Part shown: piece by piece, positions 18,402 to 27,745 of the stretch
Layout of the letters: every line of letters begins with the position of its first letter
Numbering within the stretch: the stretch's first letter is position 1
Origin: RHLJ01 sp965222205
GTDB lineage: Bacteria; Bacteroidota; Rhodothermia; Balneolales; Balneolaceae
Assembly: GCA_965222205.1 (NCBI GenBank)
Contig: OZ244932.1
Span: 3,100,001-3,164,000, forward strand
Reading direction: 5' to 3'
DNA length: 64,000 nt
The notes under the pieces: model-generated
What the model was told of the DNA's origin: nothing
Seen by the model: only the letters and a program-made list of their open reading frames with translations
Databases searched by the model: none
Made by a program: the position numbers and the translations under genes

Positions 18402-18521
18402 CTATCCTCCGCCGTCACCATTTCCCCCTGTTTTCGGTGGGTCCATTGGCGGGGGATCATTTTCTTCTTCATCATCTCTTTGGGAGAACTGCCAGTAATT
18501 TTCTTTTCGCAACGTATTCAT
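18402..18521 (-). CDS. Small peptide gene, 39 residues, Pro/Gly/Asp-rich
   Basis: The minus strand carries AAGGAG six bases before an ATG at 18521 and a 39-codon frame ending TAG at 18402. The perfect hairpin with T-run at 18362-18381 follows, so start signal, frame and terminator are all present. The peptide starts MNTLRKENYWQF, has an acidic centre (RDDEEEND) and a tail of DPPPMDPPKTGGNGDGGG type. There is no signal peptide or membrane segment. It is divergent from the TPR-CHAT protease gene, 86 bases away. I do not recognise the family; a substrate or partner of the CHAT protein is one possibility, which is inference only. Confidence 0.6.
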   Translation of the reverse strand: MNTLRKENYWQFSQRDDEEENDPPPMDPPKTGGNGDGGG

Positions 18522-18607
18522 TTCTGCTCCTTGAATTAATATTTTTGTTCTTTCAAAAAAACATCATATTCGAGTTAAACTCAACCAAAACTATAAAACT
18601 CAAACTG

Positions 18608-21529
18608 GTGTCCGTAAAAAAAACAGTGCTTCTTTTCGTCTGCGGATTTTGTAGCTGGACTTTTTCACCAGCTCAGGAATGGGTCTCTGAGTACGATTCT
18701 TTTTATAGTAATGGGTTGAAAAACTATAACGAGGATAACTATACCGAAGCAGTTTTATCTTTCGATCGCGCCTATCAACTTGCACTACAAAACCGAGACA
18801 CGTTGAGAATATTAAAGTCCGGCATTAGGAAAGCGGACAATATGATTACTTCAGACCAACTGAATGAGGCTAAGTTATTTCTCTTTGATTTGGAAGACCT
18901 TACTAACGAACGTACTCCTTCAGGTGTTTATGCTGAGTTGATTTTTTTGATTGGGTCTGCAACTTATAGGATTGGAGATTTTAATGGTGCTGTAATACAA
19001 TATCAAAGAGGCCTTAGCATTGCAGATGCTTCATCAGACTCTCTAATTGTTGCTAAACTTTCTCTTTACCTTGCTAATGCTTTAATATCTCAAGCCGAAT
19101 TTGAATGGGCGCATAAATTATCCACACAAGCAATTCAAATTTTCAAAGAATTAGAAGATGAATATTATTTAAGCCGAGCCAATCTATTTAAATATATAAT
19201 TTATTTGTACCAAGGGAATTTAGAAGAGGGAGAACCTTATTTGCTTGAAAGCTATAATTTTGCGCATACTACAAATGACCCTTCTTTACTGCGTGATTCG
19301 TACTTATATCTGAGCGACTTATACAGCCGAAGAAATAACCATTCGTTAGCGATTACCTTTAGTGAAAAAGGCTTAGCCCTCGCTGAAGAATTAAATCAGG
19401 GTATCTACATTGAAAGATTTTACAATCGGTTAGGAACTCTTTATCTAAATCTTAATGAGCCTACAAGAGCTCTCAGTTATTTTACTAGAGCGTATCAATA
19501 TTATAATTCTATTGAGAATAAGGGGCTCGCAATTGATCGATTACTTAAAGTAGCAGAGTGTCATATTTTAATAGGTGCTCATCAGGAAGCTGAAAAAATA
19601 TTACTAGATGCCTTAGAATACTACAAAGACAAAGAGCAGTTCTTTGACAGGGGCTTTACCATTAATATGCTTGCCAGAATTAAGCTTAGTACAAAAAAAT
19701 ACTCCGAGGCTCTGGTCTATTTAGAAGAGAACTTAAAGAACAGTTACGATCATGGCCTACCCAGAGTTAAAACATGGACGCTGGAAAAACTGCTTCAGCT
19801 CCCGGACTCTTACTTTTCTGCTGAGGAAAAACTGCGTGTAAGCAAAGAACTCTTTATTGTTGCCTCCTCCCTGGAACCAGAGTTACAAATACGCGCTTTA
19901 AAAAATTACTCCTATTCCTTCCTTGGTATAAACTCTGACAGCGCATTCCATTATGCGGATGAAGCTTTAAAACTAATCGAAAAAAAACGCTTTAGCTTCT
20001 CCGGAGGTACTTTAAAGGCGGGCATTTTTGCCGATCACGCCACCTATTATAATGATATTGCTTCATGGCATGCCAGCATTAAACAAGATTATGCTGCTGC
20101 TTTTGAGCTTTTTGAGTCGTCAAAATCAAGAGTTTTGCTGGACCAGCTTGCTGAGGCCCGTTCGGAAGAGTTATTGTCTCTGTCTGATGAAACACAGTTG
20201 CTGCTTCTTCAGCATCAAAAGCAGGTTGATCAGCTGTATCGACAGAAAGAGAATGCGCCTGAAGAAGAACTTTCGAGGTTAATCGATGAAATAACAGACG
20301 CGGAACTTCAGTATGAAGCCACCTTGGAAAGAGTCAGGAGAGAGCATCCTGCGTGGAGTTCATTTGTTTACCCGGAATCGCTTACACTTTCTGAAGTTCA
20401 GAAGCTTTGTGATAATACAACAGGAATTCTTGAGTTTGCTTTTCTTAAAAACGGGCTGGCTGTTATGCTTATTACAAGCGATGAGGTTTTTTATCATCAA
20501 ATAGCTGATCAGCCTTTTTTTAAATCTGATTTTACCGAAAAAATAAATCGTTTCAGAGACGCTGTAATTAACCTGGCCAGTATTGACACTCTTGAACTAC
20601 TTTCTGAACCGCTATATAAAAACCTTTTTGCCCCGTTTGAAGACCAGCTGTCAAATATTGAAAACTTAGTCGTTGTTCCCGATGGATCTATTTCACTACT
20701 CCCGCTGGATGCTATTCATCATGATGGCGAATATCTGGTTTCCAGGTTTACATTTAAGTATTTGCCTTCCGTCAGCGTTTTTGAGCAAATTCAAAACCCT
20801 CATCGTAAAACCTCCCAAGACTTGCTTGCTATAGCTGGATCTGGCTTTGAGCAAGGAAATTCCATTTTTGACTCACGAACTCAATCTTCTTTTGCTGCAT
20901 TACCATTTACATTAATAGAAGTGGACACTCTTGCCGCGAAGTTTGAGAAAAATAAAGTCCTGAAAAATAACGCCGTCTCAGAAACCGGGGTAAAGAATCT
21001 CGCTCTCGAATCCTATAAATATATTCACTTTGCTACCCACGGAGACATCAATGAAACGGTTCCTAATCAAAGCGGACTAATCCTATCTAAAAAAAATGAG
21101 ATGGAACAACTCTTTGGAGAAGACGGGTTTTTAAACGCTACAGAAATACGCTCCTTAAATATTCACGCGGATATGGTTGTTCTTAGCGCCTGTAATACCG
21201 GGGCAGGTAAAGTTGTTAATGGAGAAGGTTTGTTAGGGTTACAACGCTCTTTCCTGATTGCAGGGGCATCCTCAGTCGTGGCTAGTCTTTGGAGTATCTA
21301 TGATAGAAGCACCCCTCTTTTCATGTCCCGTTTTTATGAAAAACTTATAGAATATGAAGACCGGGAGTTTGGCTGGTTCGACAAACTTTTAGTTTGGGGG
21401 GATTGGTATAAACCTGAACTGGTAGATTATAAAACTCTTGCTCTTCGTGATGCTAAACTGGAAATGCTGGAACATCCATATTATAATCATCCTGCGCACT
21501 GGGCTTCTTTCACAATAACAGGAAAATAA
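18608..21529 (+). CDS. Secreted TPR-CHAT caspase-like protease
   Basis: From GTG 18608 the product is 973 residues: a signal peptide (KKTVLLFVCGFCSWTFSPAQ), then about ten TPR units over residues 20-480, a helical linker, and a C-terminal CHAT domain. The caspase-type dyad is present: H811 in YIHFATHGD and C862 in VVLSACNTGAG, followed by NGEGLLGLQRSFLIAGASSVVASLWSI in pieces typical of CHAT. The frame is open upstream to 18347, but that part would cover the ftsY end and the opposing small gene; the GTG gives a proper signal peptide. CHAT proteins are cysteine proteases that can be switched by their TPRs. A sigma/anti-sigma-like pair lies 2.5 kb downstream. Confidence 0.85.
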   Translation: MSVKKTVLLFVCGFCSWTFSPAQEWVSEYDSFYSNGLKNYNEDNYTEAVLSFDRAYQLALQNRDTLRILKSGIRKADNMITSDQLNEAKLFLFDLEDLTNERTPSGVYAELIFLIGSATYRIGDFNGAVIQYQRGLSIADASSDSLIVAKLSLYLANALISQAEFEWAHKLSTQAIQIFKELEDEYYLSRANLFKYIIYLYQGNLEEGEPYLLESYNFAHTTNDPSLLRDSYLYLSDLYSRRNNHSLAITFSEKGLALAEELNQGIYIERFYNRLGTLYLNLNEPTRALSYFTRAYQYYNSIENKGLAIDRLLKVAECHILIGAHQEAEKILLDALEYYKDKEQFFDRGFTINMLARIKLSTKKYSEALVYLEENLKNSYDHGLPRVKTWTLEKLLQLPDSYFSAEEKLRVSKELFIVASSLEPELQIRALKNYSYSFLGINSDSAFHYADEALKLIEKKRFSFSGGTLKAGIFADHATYYNDIASWHASIKQDYAAAFELFESSKSRVLLDQLAEARSEELLSLSDETQLLLLQHQKQVDQLYRQKENAPEEELSRLIDEITDAELQYEATLERVRREHPAWSSFVYPESLTLSEVQKLCDNTTGILEFAFLKNGLAVMLITSDEVFYHQIADQPFFKSDFTEKINRFRDAVINLASIDTLELLSEPLYKNLFAPFEDQLSNIENLVVVPDGSISLLPLDAIHHDGEYLVSRFTFKYLPSVSVFEQIQNPHRKTSQDLLAIAGSGFEQGNSIFDSRTQSSFAALPFTLIEVDTLAAKFEKNKVLKNNAVSETGVKNLALESYKYIHFATHGDINETVPNQSGLILSKKNEMEQLFGEDGFLNATEIRSLNIHADMVVLSACNTGAGKVVNGEGLLGLQRSFLIAGASSVVASLWSIYDRSTPLFMSRFYEKLIEYEDREFGWFDKLLVWGDWYKPELVDYKTLALRDAKLEMLEHPYYNHPAHWASFTITGK

Positions 21530-21530
21530 G

Positions 21531-23141
21531 CTATCGGGGTTGCTGCCGGGTCTTTTCAATGAATTCCTGATTATCTACTTCGGGACGCTTATCTGCATTG
21601 GCAATCTTTGCTGTAGTCAAAAATATCAGCTGAGATCTTTTGGTTAACGCTTCAAAATCAATTTTATCTACCTCATCTGATGGGCGATGATAGTCCTCGT
21701 GAACTCCATTAAAAAAGAAAGCAAAAGGAACTCCCAACCGACCAAAATTCCAGTGATCACTTCTTCGATAAAACTGGTTAGGATCATTAAGGTCATTGTA
21801 CCGATCGCTGAGTTCAATATTCACACTTTCCATATTGGCGGCATTTAATAAGGAGTCTACTCCCGAAGAAATGATTTTCCCACCAATTACATAGATATAA
21901 TCTCCGCTTTCAGGGTTTTCAAAGTCTCTGCGACCAATCATGTCCAGGTTTAAATTTGCGACTGTTTTTTCTATCGGGTAAACCGGATGATCGGAATAAT
22001 ACCGTGAGCCCAAGAGTCCTTTTTCTTCTCCGGTTACATTCAGAATAAGAACACTTCGCCGGGTTCCTGCGCCCGCCTTTTTTGCGGCTACCAATGCCTG
22101 GGCTACATGAAGCAGGCCGATTGTGCCGCTTCCATCATCGTCTGCACCGTTGTAGATGGTGTCCCCGGTAGAGTCCGGGCGACCTATTCCAACATGATCA
22201 TAATGTGAGCTTAGAACAACAACTTCATCTTTTAACTCCGGATCAATCCCCTCAATAAATGCCATTACATTTTTAGATTCTACCTGATTTGGTAAAATGG
22301 TTTGTTCGAACTGAAATTCATACCCCAAATTAACCGGCTCAAATGAATCAGGATTTGAAATAAGCTCCTGATTTAATGCACTCAGGTTATTTGCCCCTAA
22401 TAACCGGGCTGCAAACACTGGGTTTACCATATTTATTCCGGGCTGTAGCGATTTATCACCTTCAAGATATGCCAACGACATTCTACCTGGAACCCCAAAG
22501 CTTCCTTTCCCTGCTTCGGCCTCCTCGGTAAAAGAGCTTTCCTGTGTATCCATGATAAGAATAGCCCCCAATGCTCCCTGGTCTGAAATAACTTGTTGGA
22601 GGGTTGTAAAGTTTGCACGATCGTAAAACACCATTACCCATTTACCTTCCAGGGCGCCAGGGTACTGATTCAACGTATCATTTTTAATTCCATAACCAGC
22701 AAAAACTATTTCTCCTTTCAGCCCGGGTTCTCCTGCTCTCCAGGTTCGAAAATTTCCGATTTCATTTGCTGAATGAATAGATTCGTCAATCTTTGAACCG
22801 TCAGCTGAGAATACTTTATAATTATTGAATTTTGTGATGGGCTGATTCAGCATCACCTGCTGGAAGTAGGTTCCATCGTCACCCACCGGTTCAAGGCCTA
22901 ATGTAGAGTATCTTGACGCTAAAAAAGTCGCTGCCTTTTCCAGGCCTTCCGACCCAGTATCGCGTCCCTCCAAAGAATCATGTGAAAATATTGTAAGGTC
23001 TGCCCTCAGGCCTTCCGCATTAATTATAGACAAAAAGTCTGAAATAGAGGGGGCGGGAACAGTTACCGTCTCTTTGGAGCTTTTGCATCCAAAAAAAATA
23101 ATAAGCGTGAGAAATGGAATGAGTCTTGTTTTCATATTCAT
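21531..23141 (-). CDS. M28-family zinc aminopeptidase with PA domain, lipoprotein
   Basis: A lipobox (LTLIIFFGCKSS) directs it to the envelope. A protease-associated domain is inserted before or within the peptidase (LKGEIVFAGYGI, QGALGAILIMDTQ). The M28 metal ligands are visible in order: SSHYDHVG, NGADDDGSG, NVTGEEKGLLGS, LNLDMIGR and VHEDYHRPSD, all intact. It should remove N-terminal residues from peptides at the periplasm or outer membrane. Its start overlaps the scpA stop region by 4 bases, so it is in one transcript with scpA, and it ends 1 base after the convergent CHAT gene. Confidence 0.92.
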   Translation of the reverse strand: MNMKTRLIPFLTLIIFFGCKSSKETVTVPAPSISDFLSIINAEGLRADLTIFSHDSLEGRDTGSEGLEKAATFLASRYSTLGLEPVGDDGTYFQQVMLNQPITKFNNYKVFSADGSKIDESIHSANEIGNFRTWRAGEPGLKGEIVFAGYGIKNDTLNQYPGALEGKWVMVFYDRANFTTLQQVISDQGALGAILIMDTQESSFTEEAEAGKGSFGVPGRMSLAYLEGDKSLQPGINMVNPVFAARLLGANNLSALNQELISNPDSFEPVNLGYEFQFEQTILPNQVESKNVMAFIEGIDPELKDEVVVLSSHYDHVGIGRPDSTGDTIYNGADDDGSGTIGLLHVAQALVAAKKAGAGTRRSVLILNVTGEEKGLLGSRYYSDHPVYPIEKTVANLNLDMIGRRDFENPESGDYIYVIGGKIISSGVDSLLNAANMESVNIELSDRYNDLNDPNQFYRRSDHWNFGRLGVPFAFFFNGVHEDYHRPSDEVDKIDFEALTKRSQLIFLTTAKIANADKRPEVDNQEFIEKTRQQPR

Positions 23142-23887
23142 TGAGTTTTAAGCCCGATAATTTCATCAACGGGCTTGAGATCCAGATAAAATTCAGTTGG
23201 GTCTTCTTCGAGAAACAAATTGATTTGTTGCTCTTTAATCATCTCTAAAACTGCCAGAAAAGTAACTACCATGACTATTCTGCTTTTAACAGACGAACAA
23301 AGCTGGCTGAACGACTGCCTCCCTGTTCTTTGAAGAGTAATCAGCACATACTCAGATTGCCTTTCGATGGTGGTTTCTACCTTTTCTACTTTATGAACAA
23401 TGTTGTTCCGTTCAATATCGGTTAACACTTTTCGGAATGCTGATATTAAATCAAATAGCGTTACGTCTTTAAGGGCTTCACCCGTTGCCTGTTTTTCAAC
23501 GGTGTCTTCTTCAGTATACCCGCGGGTATAGCGCTTTCGTGTTTCTTCATCAATATCGGCCATTTTTTCAGCCATCTCTTTGTAGCGCTTATATTCGAGC
23601 AACCGCTGTACGAGTTCATATCTAGGGTCAGTTTCATCGAGCTCCTCTTCATCGGTATCTTCCCTTGGAAGCATCATTTTTGCCTTAATAGACATCAACA
23701 TGCTCGCCATTAGTACAAACTCACTGGCTACATCTAAGTCTAATTCTTCCATCAAGTTTACAAACTCAAGGAACTGCTCGGTAATGTAGGAGATGGGGAT
23801 GTCATAAATATCCAGTTCGTCTCTTTTTATAAAGAAAAGAAGAAGATCGAGGGGGCCTTCGAAGTTATTTAGCTGAACTCGGTACAT
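23138..23887 (-). CDS. scpA: Segregation and condensation protein A
   Basis: ScpA is the kleisin that bridges SMC heads in the chromosome condensin. The 249-residue chain shows the diagnostic N-terminus FEGPLDLLLFFIKRDELDIYDIPI, given here as FEGPLDLLLFFI and DELDIYDIPISYIT, then ASEFVLMASMLMSIKAKMML and the C-terminal winged helix (IVMVVTFLAVLEMIKEQQI). It heads the scpA-M28 operon. The partner scpB is not in this window. Confidence 0.94.
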   Translation of the reverse strand: MYRVQLNNFEGPLDLLLFFIKRDELDIYDIPISYITEQFLEFVNLMEELDLDVASEFVLMASMLMSIKAKMMLPREDTDEEELDETDPRYELVQRLLEYKRYKEMAEKMADIDEETRKRYTRGYTEEDTVEKQATGEALKDVTLFDLISAFRKVLTDIERNNIVHKVEKVETTIERQSEYVLITLQRTGRQSFSQLCSSVKSRIVMVVTFLAVLEMIKEQQINLFLEEDPTEFYLDLKPVDEIIGLKTQ

Positions 23888-23984
23888 ACTTAAAACTACA
23901 CTGTAAAAAACACAATTTCTCTATTTTCTTTTACTGGTTCTGTGTTATTTTAGGCTTCGCCGGAAAAAAGTAAGAATTAAGGAC

Positions 23985-24530
23985 ATGGACTACTCAAGGT
24001 TTGTTTATGCTGTACAAAATAACGACACAGAGGAACTTGCCTCTATGGTGTCTGTTATTACAGCTGTTCTTATCAAATTTCTTAAAGTTAGATTAGGTGC
24101 CGCTCACCCTGATGCTGAAGATTCTGCACAAAACACATTGATGCTGGTTACAAAGAAAATCAACTCCGATCAGCTTAATAATCCCGATTCTGTGATCTAT
24201 TACCTGTTTACTACTGCAAAGAACGATTACTTGAAAAATCAGGCGAAAATTAAAGAACCTACTTTTGATGAGGTTCCTGAAAGTCATTCTGAGGAAGGAG
24301 ACCAATTGCACCGGCTTCTTACTGAAGAAAAAATGGGTATTCTAAAAAAATGCCTCACCGAATTGAAGCCTAAGTTCAGAGAGTATATCACCTATTGGTT
24401 TCAAAACCCCGGGGATGAAACAGCGGTTGTGGCCGATCATTTCGGGATATCCGTAAACAATGCCTGGACTAAGAAACACCGAATATTAAAACTGTTGAAA
24501 GACTGCTGCGAAAAAAAATTAAATTTTTAA
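23985..24530 (+). CDS. ECF-like RNA polymerase sigma factor
   Basis: The 181-residue protein has a region 2-like half (LKVRLGAAHPDAEDSAQNTLML, where the AEDSAQN segment is the polymerase-binding helix, then VIYYLFTTAKNDYLKNQ) and a region 4-like half (LTELKPKFREYITYWF and DHFGISVNNAWTKKHRILK) that reads a -35 box. The size and two-region layout fit the extracytoplasmic-function group. It is followed by an anti-sigma-like membrane protein gene 75 bases on, separated by a strong hairpin. The promoter it recognises is unknown. Confidence 0.85.
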   Translation: MDYSRFVYAVQNNDTEELASMVSVITAVLIKFLKVRLGAAHPDAEDSAQNTLMLVTKKINSDQLNNPDSVIYYLFTTAKNDYLKNQAKIKEPTFDEVPESHSEEGDQLHRLLTEEKMGILKKCLTELKPKFREYITYWFQNPGDETAVVADHFGISVNNAWTKKHRILKLLKDCCEKKLNF

Positions 24531-24546
24531 TGTAAGGAGTTGCTTT

Positions 24547-24599
24547 CTAACCGGTCTTACATAACAGCATGTATTATTAAATACATGCTGAGAGGTTAG
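24547..24599. other. Extended hairpin between the sigma and anti-sigma-like genes
   Basis: CAGCATGTATT (24565-24575) pairs perfectly with AATACATGCTG (24580-24590) over a 4-base loop, and CTAACC (24547-24552) can pair with GGTTAG (24594-24599) outside it. No T-run follows, so it is not a simple terminator. It could set the ratio of sigma to anti-sigma by processing, attenuation or by masking the ribosome site of the next gene (ATG 24606). Confidence 0.55.
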
Positions 24600-24605
24600 T
24601 TACTT

Positions 24606-25400
24606 ATGGAACAGAATAAAAAAGACATACAAAAAAAGATTGATTCCTACGTAAAGGGCTTGCTTTCGGAAGACGAGATAACAGCGTTATGGGTTCAGTT
24701 TGCTAAAAATCCGGGATTGCTAGATGAACTGGAGATCGAAGTCGGTGTTCAAAAAATAATTAAAGATGAAGCTCTTTCTTCTTCTAAACCTGCTAATGTA
24801 AATACTCTCCCCTGGTGGACATGGCATGCTGCTGCTGCTGCGGTCCTGCTTCTTGTTGTTGGTATTCAACTATTTCAGGTTGAACCTAAAACAGAAATGG
24901 GGCAGTTTATAGCACAATCAATCGCTCCTGATCAAATGGAAACAGGCGATGGTGTACGTTCAAAAGACATGGTGATTGCAAAAGCCGACTCTCTGTTAAA
25001 CCTCGGCTTTAGCGCTTTTATTTCTGGCAATACTCAACAAGCTTTATCTCTTTATAATGAAGTTGTTGAAAACTACGATATGGAGCCATACGGTTCTAAA
25101 GCATACACTAATATAGGTATCGTTCAATATAATGAAGGGGCTTACGAGGCTTCCATCGGTTCTTTTGATGCGGCGCTAAACCGGGTTACAGAAAGCAGAA
25201 TGATTGAAGAGAAAGCCCATTGGTATAAAGGAAACGCTCTCGTAAATATTGGAAAGCTTGAAGAAGCCCGCCTTGCCGTGCAAGAAGCTTATGCTTTGGA
25301 TGGTGTTTTCCGGAAACCCGCTTTTTTACTGCTACAGAAGTTGAATTACGATCTTGGATATGTTGATTACGAAGACTTCGAAAACCAAAAGGGAAATTAA
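24606..25400 (+). CDS. Membrane anti-sigma-like protein with periplasmic TPR domain
   Basis: Residues 1-55 form a small helical cytoplasmic domain (KKIDSYVKGLLSEDEITALW) like those of anti-sigma factors. One membrane segment follows (WHAAAAAVLLLVVGIQLF), and a periplasmic half has TPR units (ALSLYNEVVENY, AYTNIGIVQYNEGAYEASI, AHWYKGNALVNIGKLEEA). It directly follows the ECF-like sigma gene, the usual place of a cognate anti-sigma factor. This role is inferred from topology and position; no known anti-sigma zinc motif is present. The periplasmic TPR could sense protein partners or be a protease target. Confidence 0.72.
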   Translation: MEQNKKDIQKKIDSYVKGLLSEDEITALWVQFAKNPGLLDELEIEVGVQKIIKDEALSSSKPANVNTLPWWTWHAAAAAVLLLVVGIQLFQVEPKTEMGQFIAQSIAPDQMETGDGVRSKDMVIAKADSLLNLGFSAFISGNTQQALSLYNEVVENYDMEPYGSKAYTNIGIVQYNEGAYEASIGSFDAALNRVTESRMIEEKAHWYKGNALVNIGKLEEARLAVQEAYALDGVFRKPAFLLLQKLNYDLGYVDYEDFENQKGN

Positions 25401-25409
25401 TCCTTCTAG

Positions 25410-27656
25410 TTAATCACCGTTTTCCATGGGTATGGGGCGGGCTGAGTCTTTCATGTGGTTCATCAGAATTTTGTGTGTGGCCACTTTTCGCTCTCCCTTT
25501 TGCTTTTCCACTCTCAAATATGTGCCGTCTTCGTTTAAAGTCCAGCGCTGTTGATTATCTTGCAGATATACATTCAACACGAATTGTAAATACCTTTTTA
25601 GCTCTTTCTTTTCAATTGGTGCAATTGCCTCTACCCGGGAATCCAGATTCCGGTGCATCCAATCTGCAGAGCCAATGGTGTAGATATGATTTCCTGCATT
25701 ATTGAAGTAATAAATTCGGGAATGTTCTAAATAGCGCCCAATGATGGAGTGAACTTTAATATTCTCACTTAAATCTTTCTTTCCCGGTATTAGCCGACAA
25801 ACACCCCGAACTATCAAATCAATTTTAACTCCTGCCTGAGAAGCCTCATAAAGCTTTTGGATAATGTGCGGGTCTTCCAGACTATTCATTTTTGCGATTA
25901 TTCTGGATTCTCTTCCTTCTTTCGCTTCATTCGTTTCAAACTCAATGAGGTCGGTCATTTGCAACCTCATATGATTGGGAGCTACAAACAATTTCTCAAA
26001 GGTTTGACCGGGGGCGTATCCTGTAAGTAAATTGAATATATCAGTCACATCAGAGGCTATAATTTCGTCGCAAGTAAATAGCCCAAGATCTTCATAAAGC
26101 TGGGCAGTATCCGGGTGGTAGTTTCCGGTTCCAATATGGCAATACGTTCTCAAGCCTTCCGACTCTTCCCGAACCACCATGGTGACTTTAGTATGTATTT
26201 TTAGCCCGGGAATACCATACGCAACATGCACCCCGTAGTTTTCCAGTTGTTGCGCCCAGTTTATATTTCGTTCTTCATCAAATCGTGCCTGAATTTCAAC
26301 CAATACAGCAACCTGTTTCCCGTCCTCCGCAGCCTTCATTAATGAATGCATCAGTGGAGAGTCTTTTGATGTTCTGTACAGCGTTTGTTTAATCGCAAGA
26401 ACCTTGGGGTCTTTTGCAGCCTCTTCTATAAAGTACTGGGTAGAAAGTTCAAAACTGTGGTAGGGGTGATGTACCATGAAATCACCTTTCCTTATCACTT
26501 TAAAAATACTGGGCCTTTCTTCATCCGTTGGATGTTTAAGTGCCGGATGCTGCACCGGAACCCAGCTCCAGGATTTTAATCTCGGAAACCCATGAATTGT
26601 AGCTATTTCGAAAGCATCTACTAAGCCGATGGTTCCCGACATCTCGTAAACATCATTCACCCCGATCCTAAGCTCTTGCATGATATACTTTTTTAAATGC
26701 TTCGGCATTTTTATGTCTATCTCAAGGCGAACTATTTCTGCAAATTTTCTTTCCCTTAATTCATCCTCAATTACTTCGAGCAAGTCATCTGCTTCTTCCT
26801 CATTTCTTTCAACAGAAGCATTTCTGGTCACTCTGAAAAGATGTGCTGACAGCACTTTCATTCCCGGAAAAAAGACTCCTACTTTGCTCTCTATCAGATC
26901 CTCAATCGGCACTAATACAATTCTGTTTCCCCGCCTATGAACCTGTATAAATCTTGGTCGGTTTGATGGTATTTTTATTCTCGCAAAATGCTTTTCCTTA
27001 GTTTTTGGGTTTAACAGCTCAATTGCAAAAGAAAGACTTTGATTTGAGATAAACGGGAACGGATGTGACTCATCAACCGCAAGAGGGGTTATAATTGGAT
27101 AAATTTGTTTCTGAAAAAAGTCGTCGCTCACCTTTTTTTGGTGATCCGTAAGCTCAGCGTAATTTTTAATGCTTATTCCATTTTCTTCAAGTTCCGGCAA
27201 CAACTCATTGAAAAAACATCCCCGATATTCTTCAATCATATTCAGAACTACTTCGCGAATTGCCTTAAGTTGATCAGACGCAGACATTCCATCTACGGGT
27301 AATTGTTTTACCCCGGCCATTAATTGTCGCTTCAAGCCCCCGACTCGCTTTTGAAAAAACTCATCCAAATTAGAACACGTAATACCAATAAACTTTACTC
27401 TCTCCAGTAATCTGTTTTTGGGATTCTTAGCCTCTGCCAAAACCCGGCTGTTAAACTCAAGCCAGCTCAGCTCGTAATTGAAAAAATACTCCGGACCAAA
27501 AATATTAAGGGTACTCGATGTCAAGTCCTGGTGCATCCCTTTTTCTTTCAAAAGTTTATTAAGCTTTTTATTAGCTACTTTTTTGCCCCATTTACTTTTC
27601 TGTTCCTCAATAGGATCATAGTCTAGTTCGTCGGGAGATAGAGAGTTTTTTTTCAT
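25410..27656 (-). CDS. ppk1: Polyphosphate kinase 1
   Basis: Ppk1 makes inorganic polyphosphate from ATP. The 748-residue chain shows all four domains: the N domain (ELSWLEFNSRVLAEA), the head domain, and the two catalytic C domains with KQTLYRTSKDSPLM, the autophosphorylated H488 in LKIHTKVTMVV, YCHIGTGNYHPDTAQLYED and a second phospholipase-D-like half ending in YTIGSADWMHRNLDSRVE. The key residues are intact. It is transcribed alone, convergent with the anti-sigma-like gene. Confidence 0.96.
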   Translation of the reverse strand: MKKNSLSPDELDYDPIEEQKSKWGKKVANKKLNKLLKEKGMHQDLTSSTLNIFGPEYFFNYELSWLEFNSRVLAEAKNPKNRLLERVKFIGITCSNLDEFFQKRVGGLKRQLMAGVKQLPVDGMSASDQLKAIREVVLNMIEEYRGCFFNELLPELEENGISIKNYAELTDHQKKVSDDFFQKQIYPIITPLAVDESHPFPFISNQSLSFAIELLNPKTKEKHFARIKIPSNRPRFIQVHRRGNRIVLVPIEDLIESKVGVFFPGMKVLSAHLFRVTRNASVERNEEEADDLLEVIEDELRERKFAEIVRLEIDIKMPKHLKKYIMQELRIGVNDVYEMSGTIGLVDAFEIATIHGFPRLKSWSWVPVQHPALKHPTDEERPSIFKVIRKGDFMVHHPYHSFELSTQYFIEEAAKDPKVLAIKQTLYRTSKDSPLMHSLMKAAEDGKQVAVLVEIQARFDEERNINWAQQLENYGVHVAYGIPGLKIHTKVTMVVREESEGLRTYCHIGTGNYHPDTAQLYEDLGLFTCDEIIASDVTDIFNLLTGYAPGQTFEKLFVAPNHMRLQMTDLIEFETNEAKEGRESRIIAKMNSLEDPHIIQKLYEASQAGVKIDLIVRGVCRLIPGKKDLSENIKVHSIIGRYLEHSRIYYFNNAGNHIYTIGSADWMHRNLDSRVEAIAPIEKKELKRYLQFVLNVYLQDNQQRWTLNEDGTYLRVEKQKGERKVATHKILMNHMKDSARPIPMENGD

Positions 27657-27745
27657 GTAGGGCTTCTTAAACTTGAATACGCATTTAGTATTAAAACTAA
27701 GTATAATTCTTTAAAATTAATGTAAACATCTTAGCACCCTTTTTT

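Noticed and set aside
18347..18607. N-terminal extension of the CHAT protein from ATG 18347
   Set aside because: It would overlap the ftsY end, read through a terminator hairpin and cover the opposing peptide gene; the GTG at 18608 gives a clean signal peptide.
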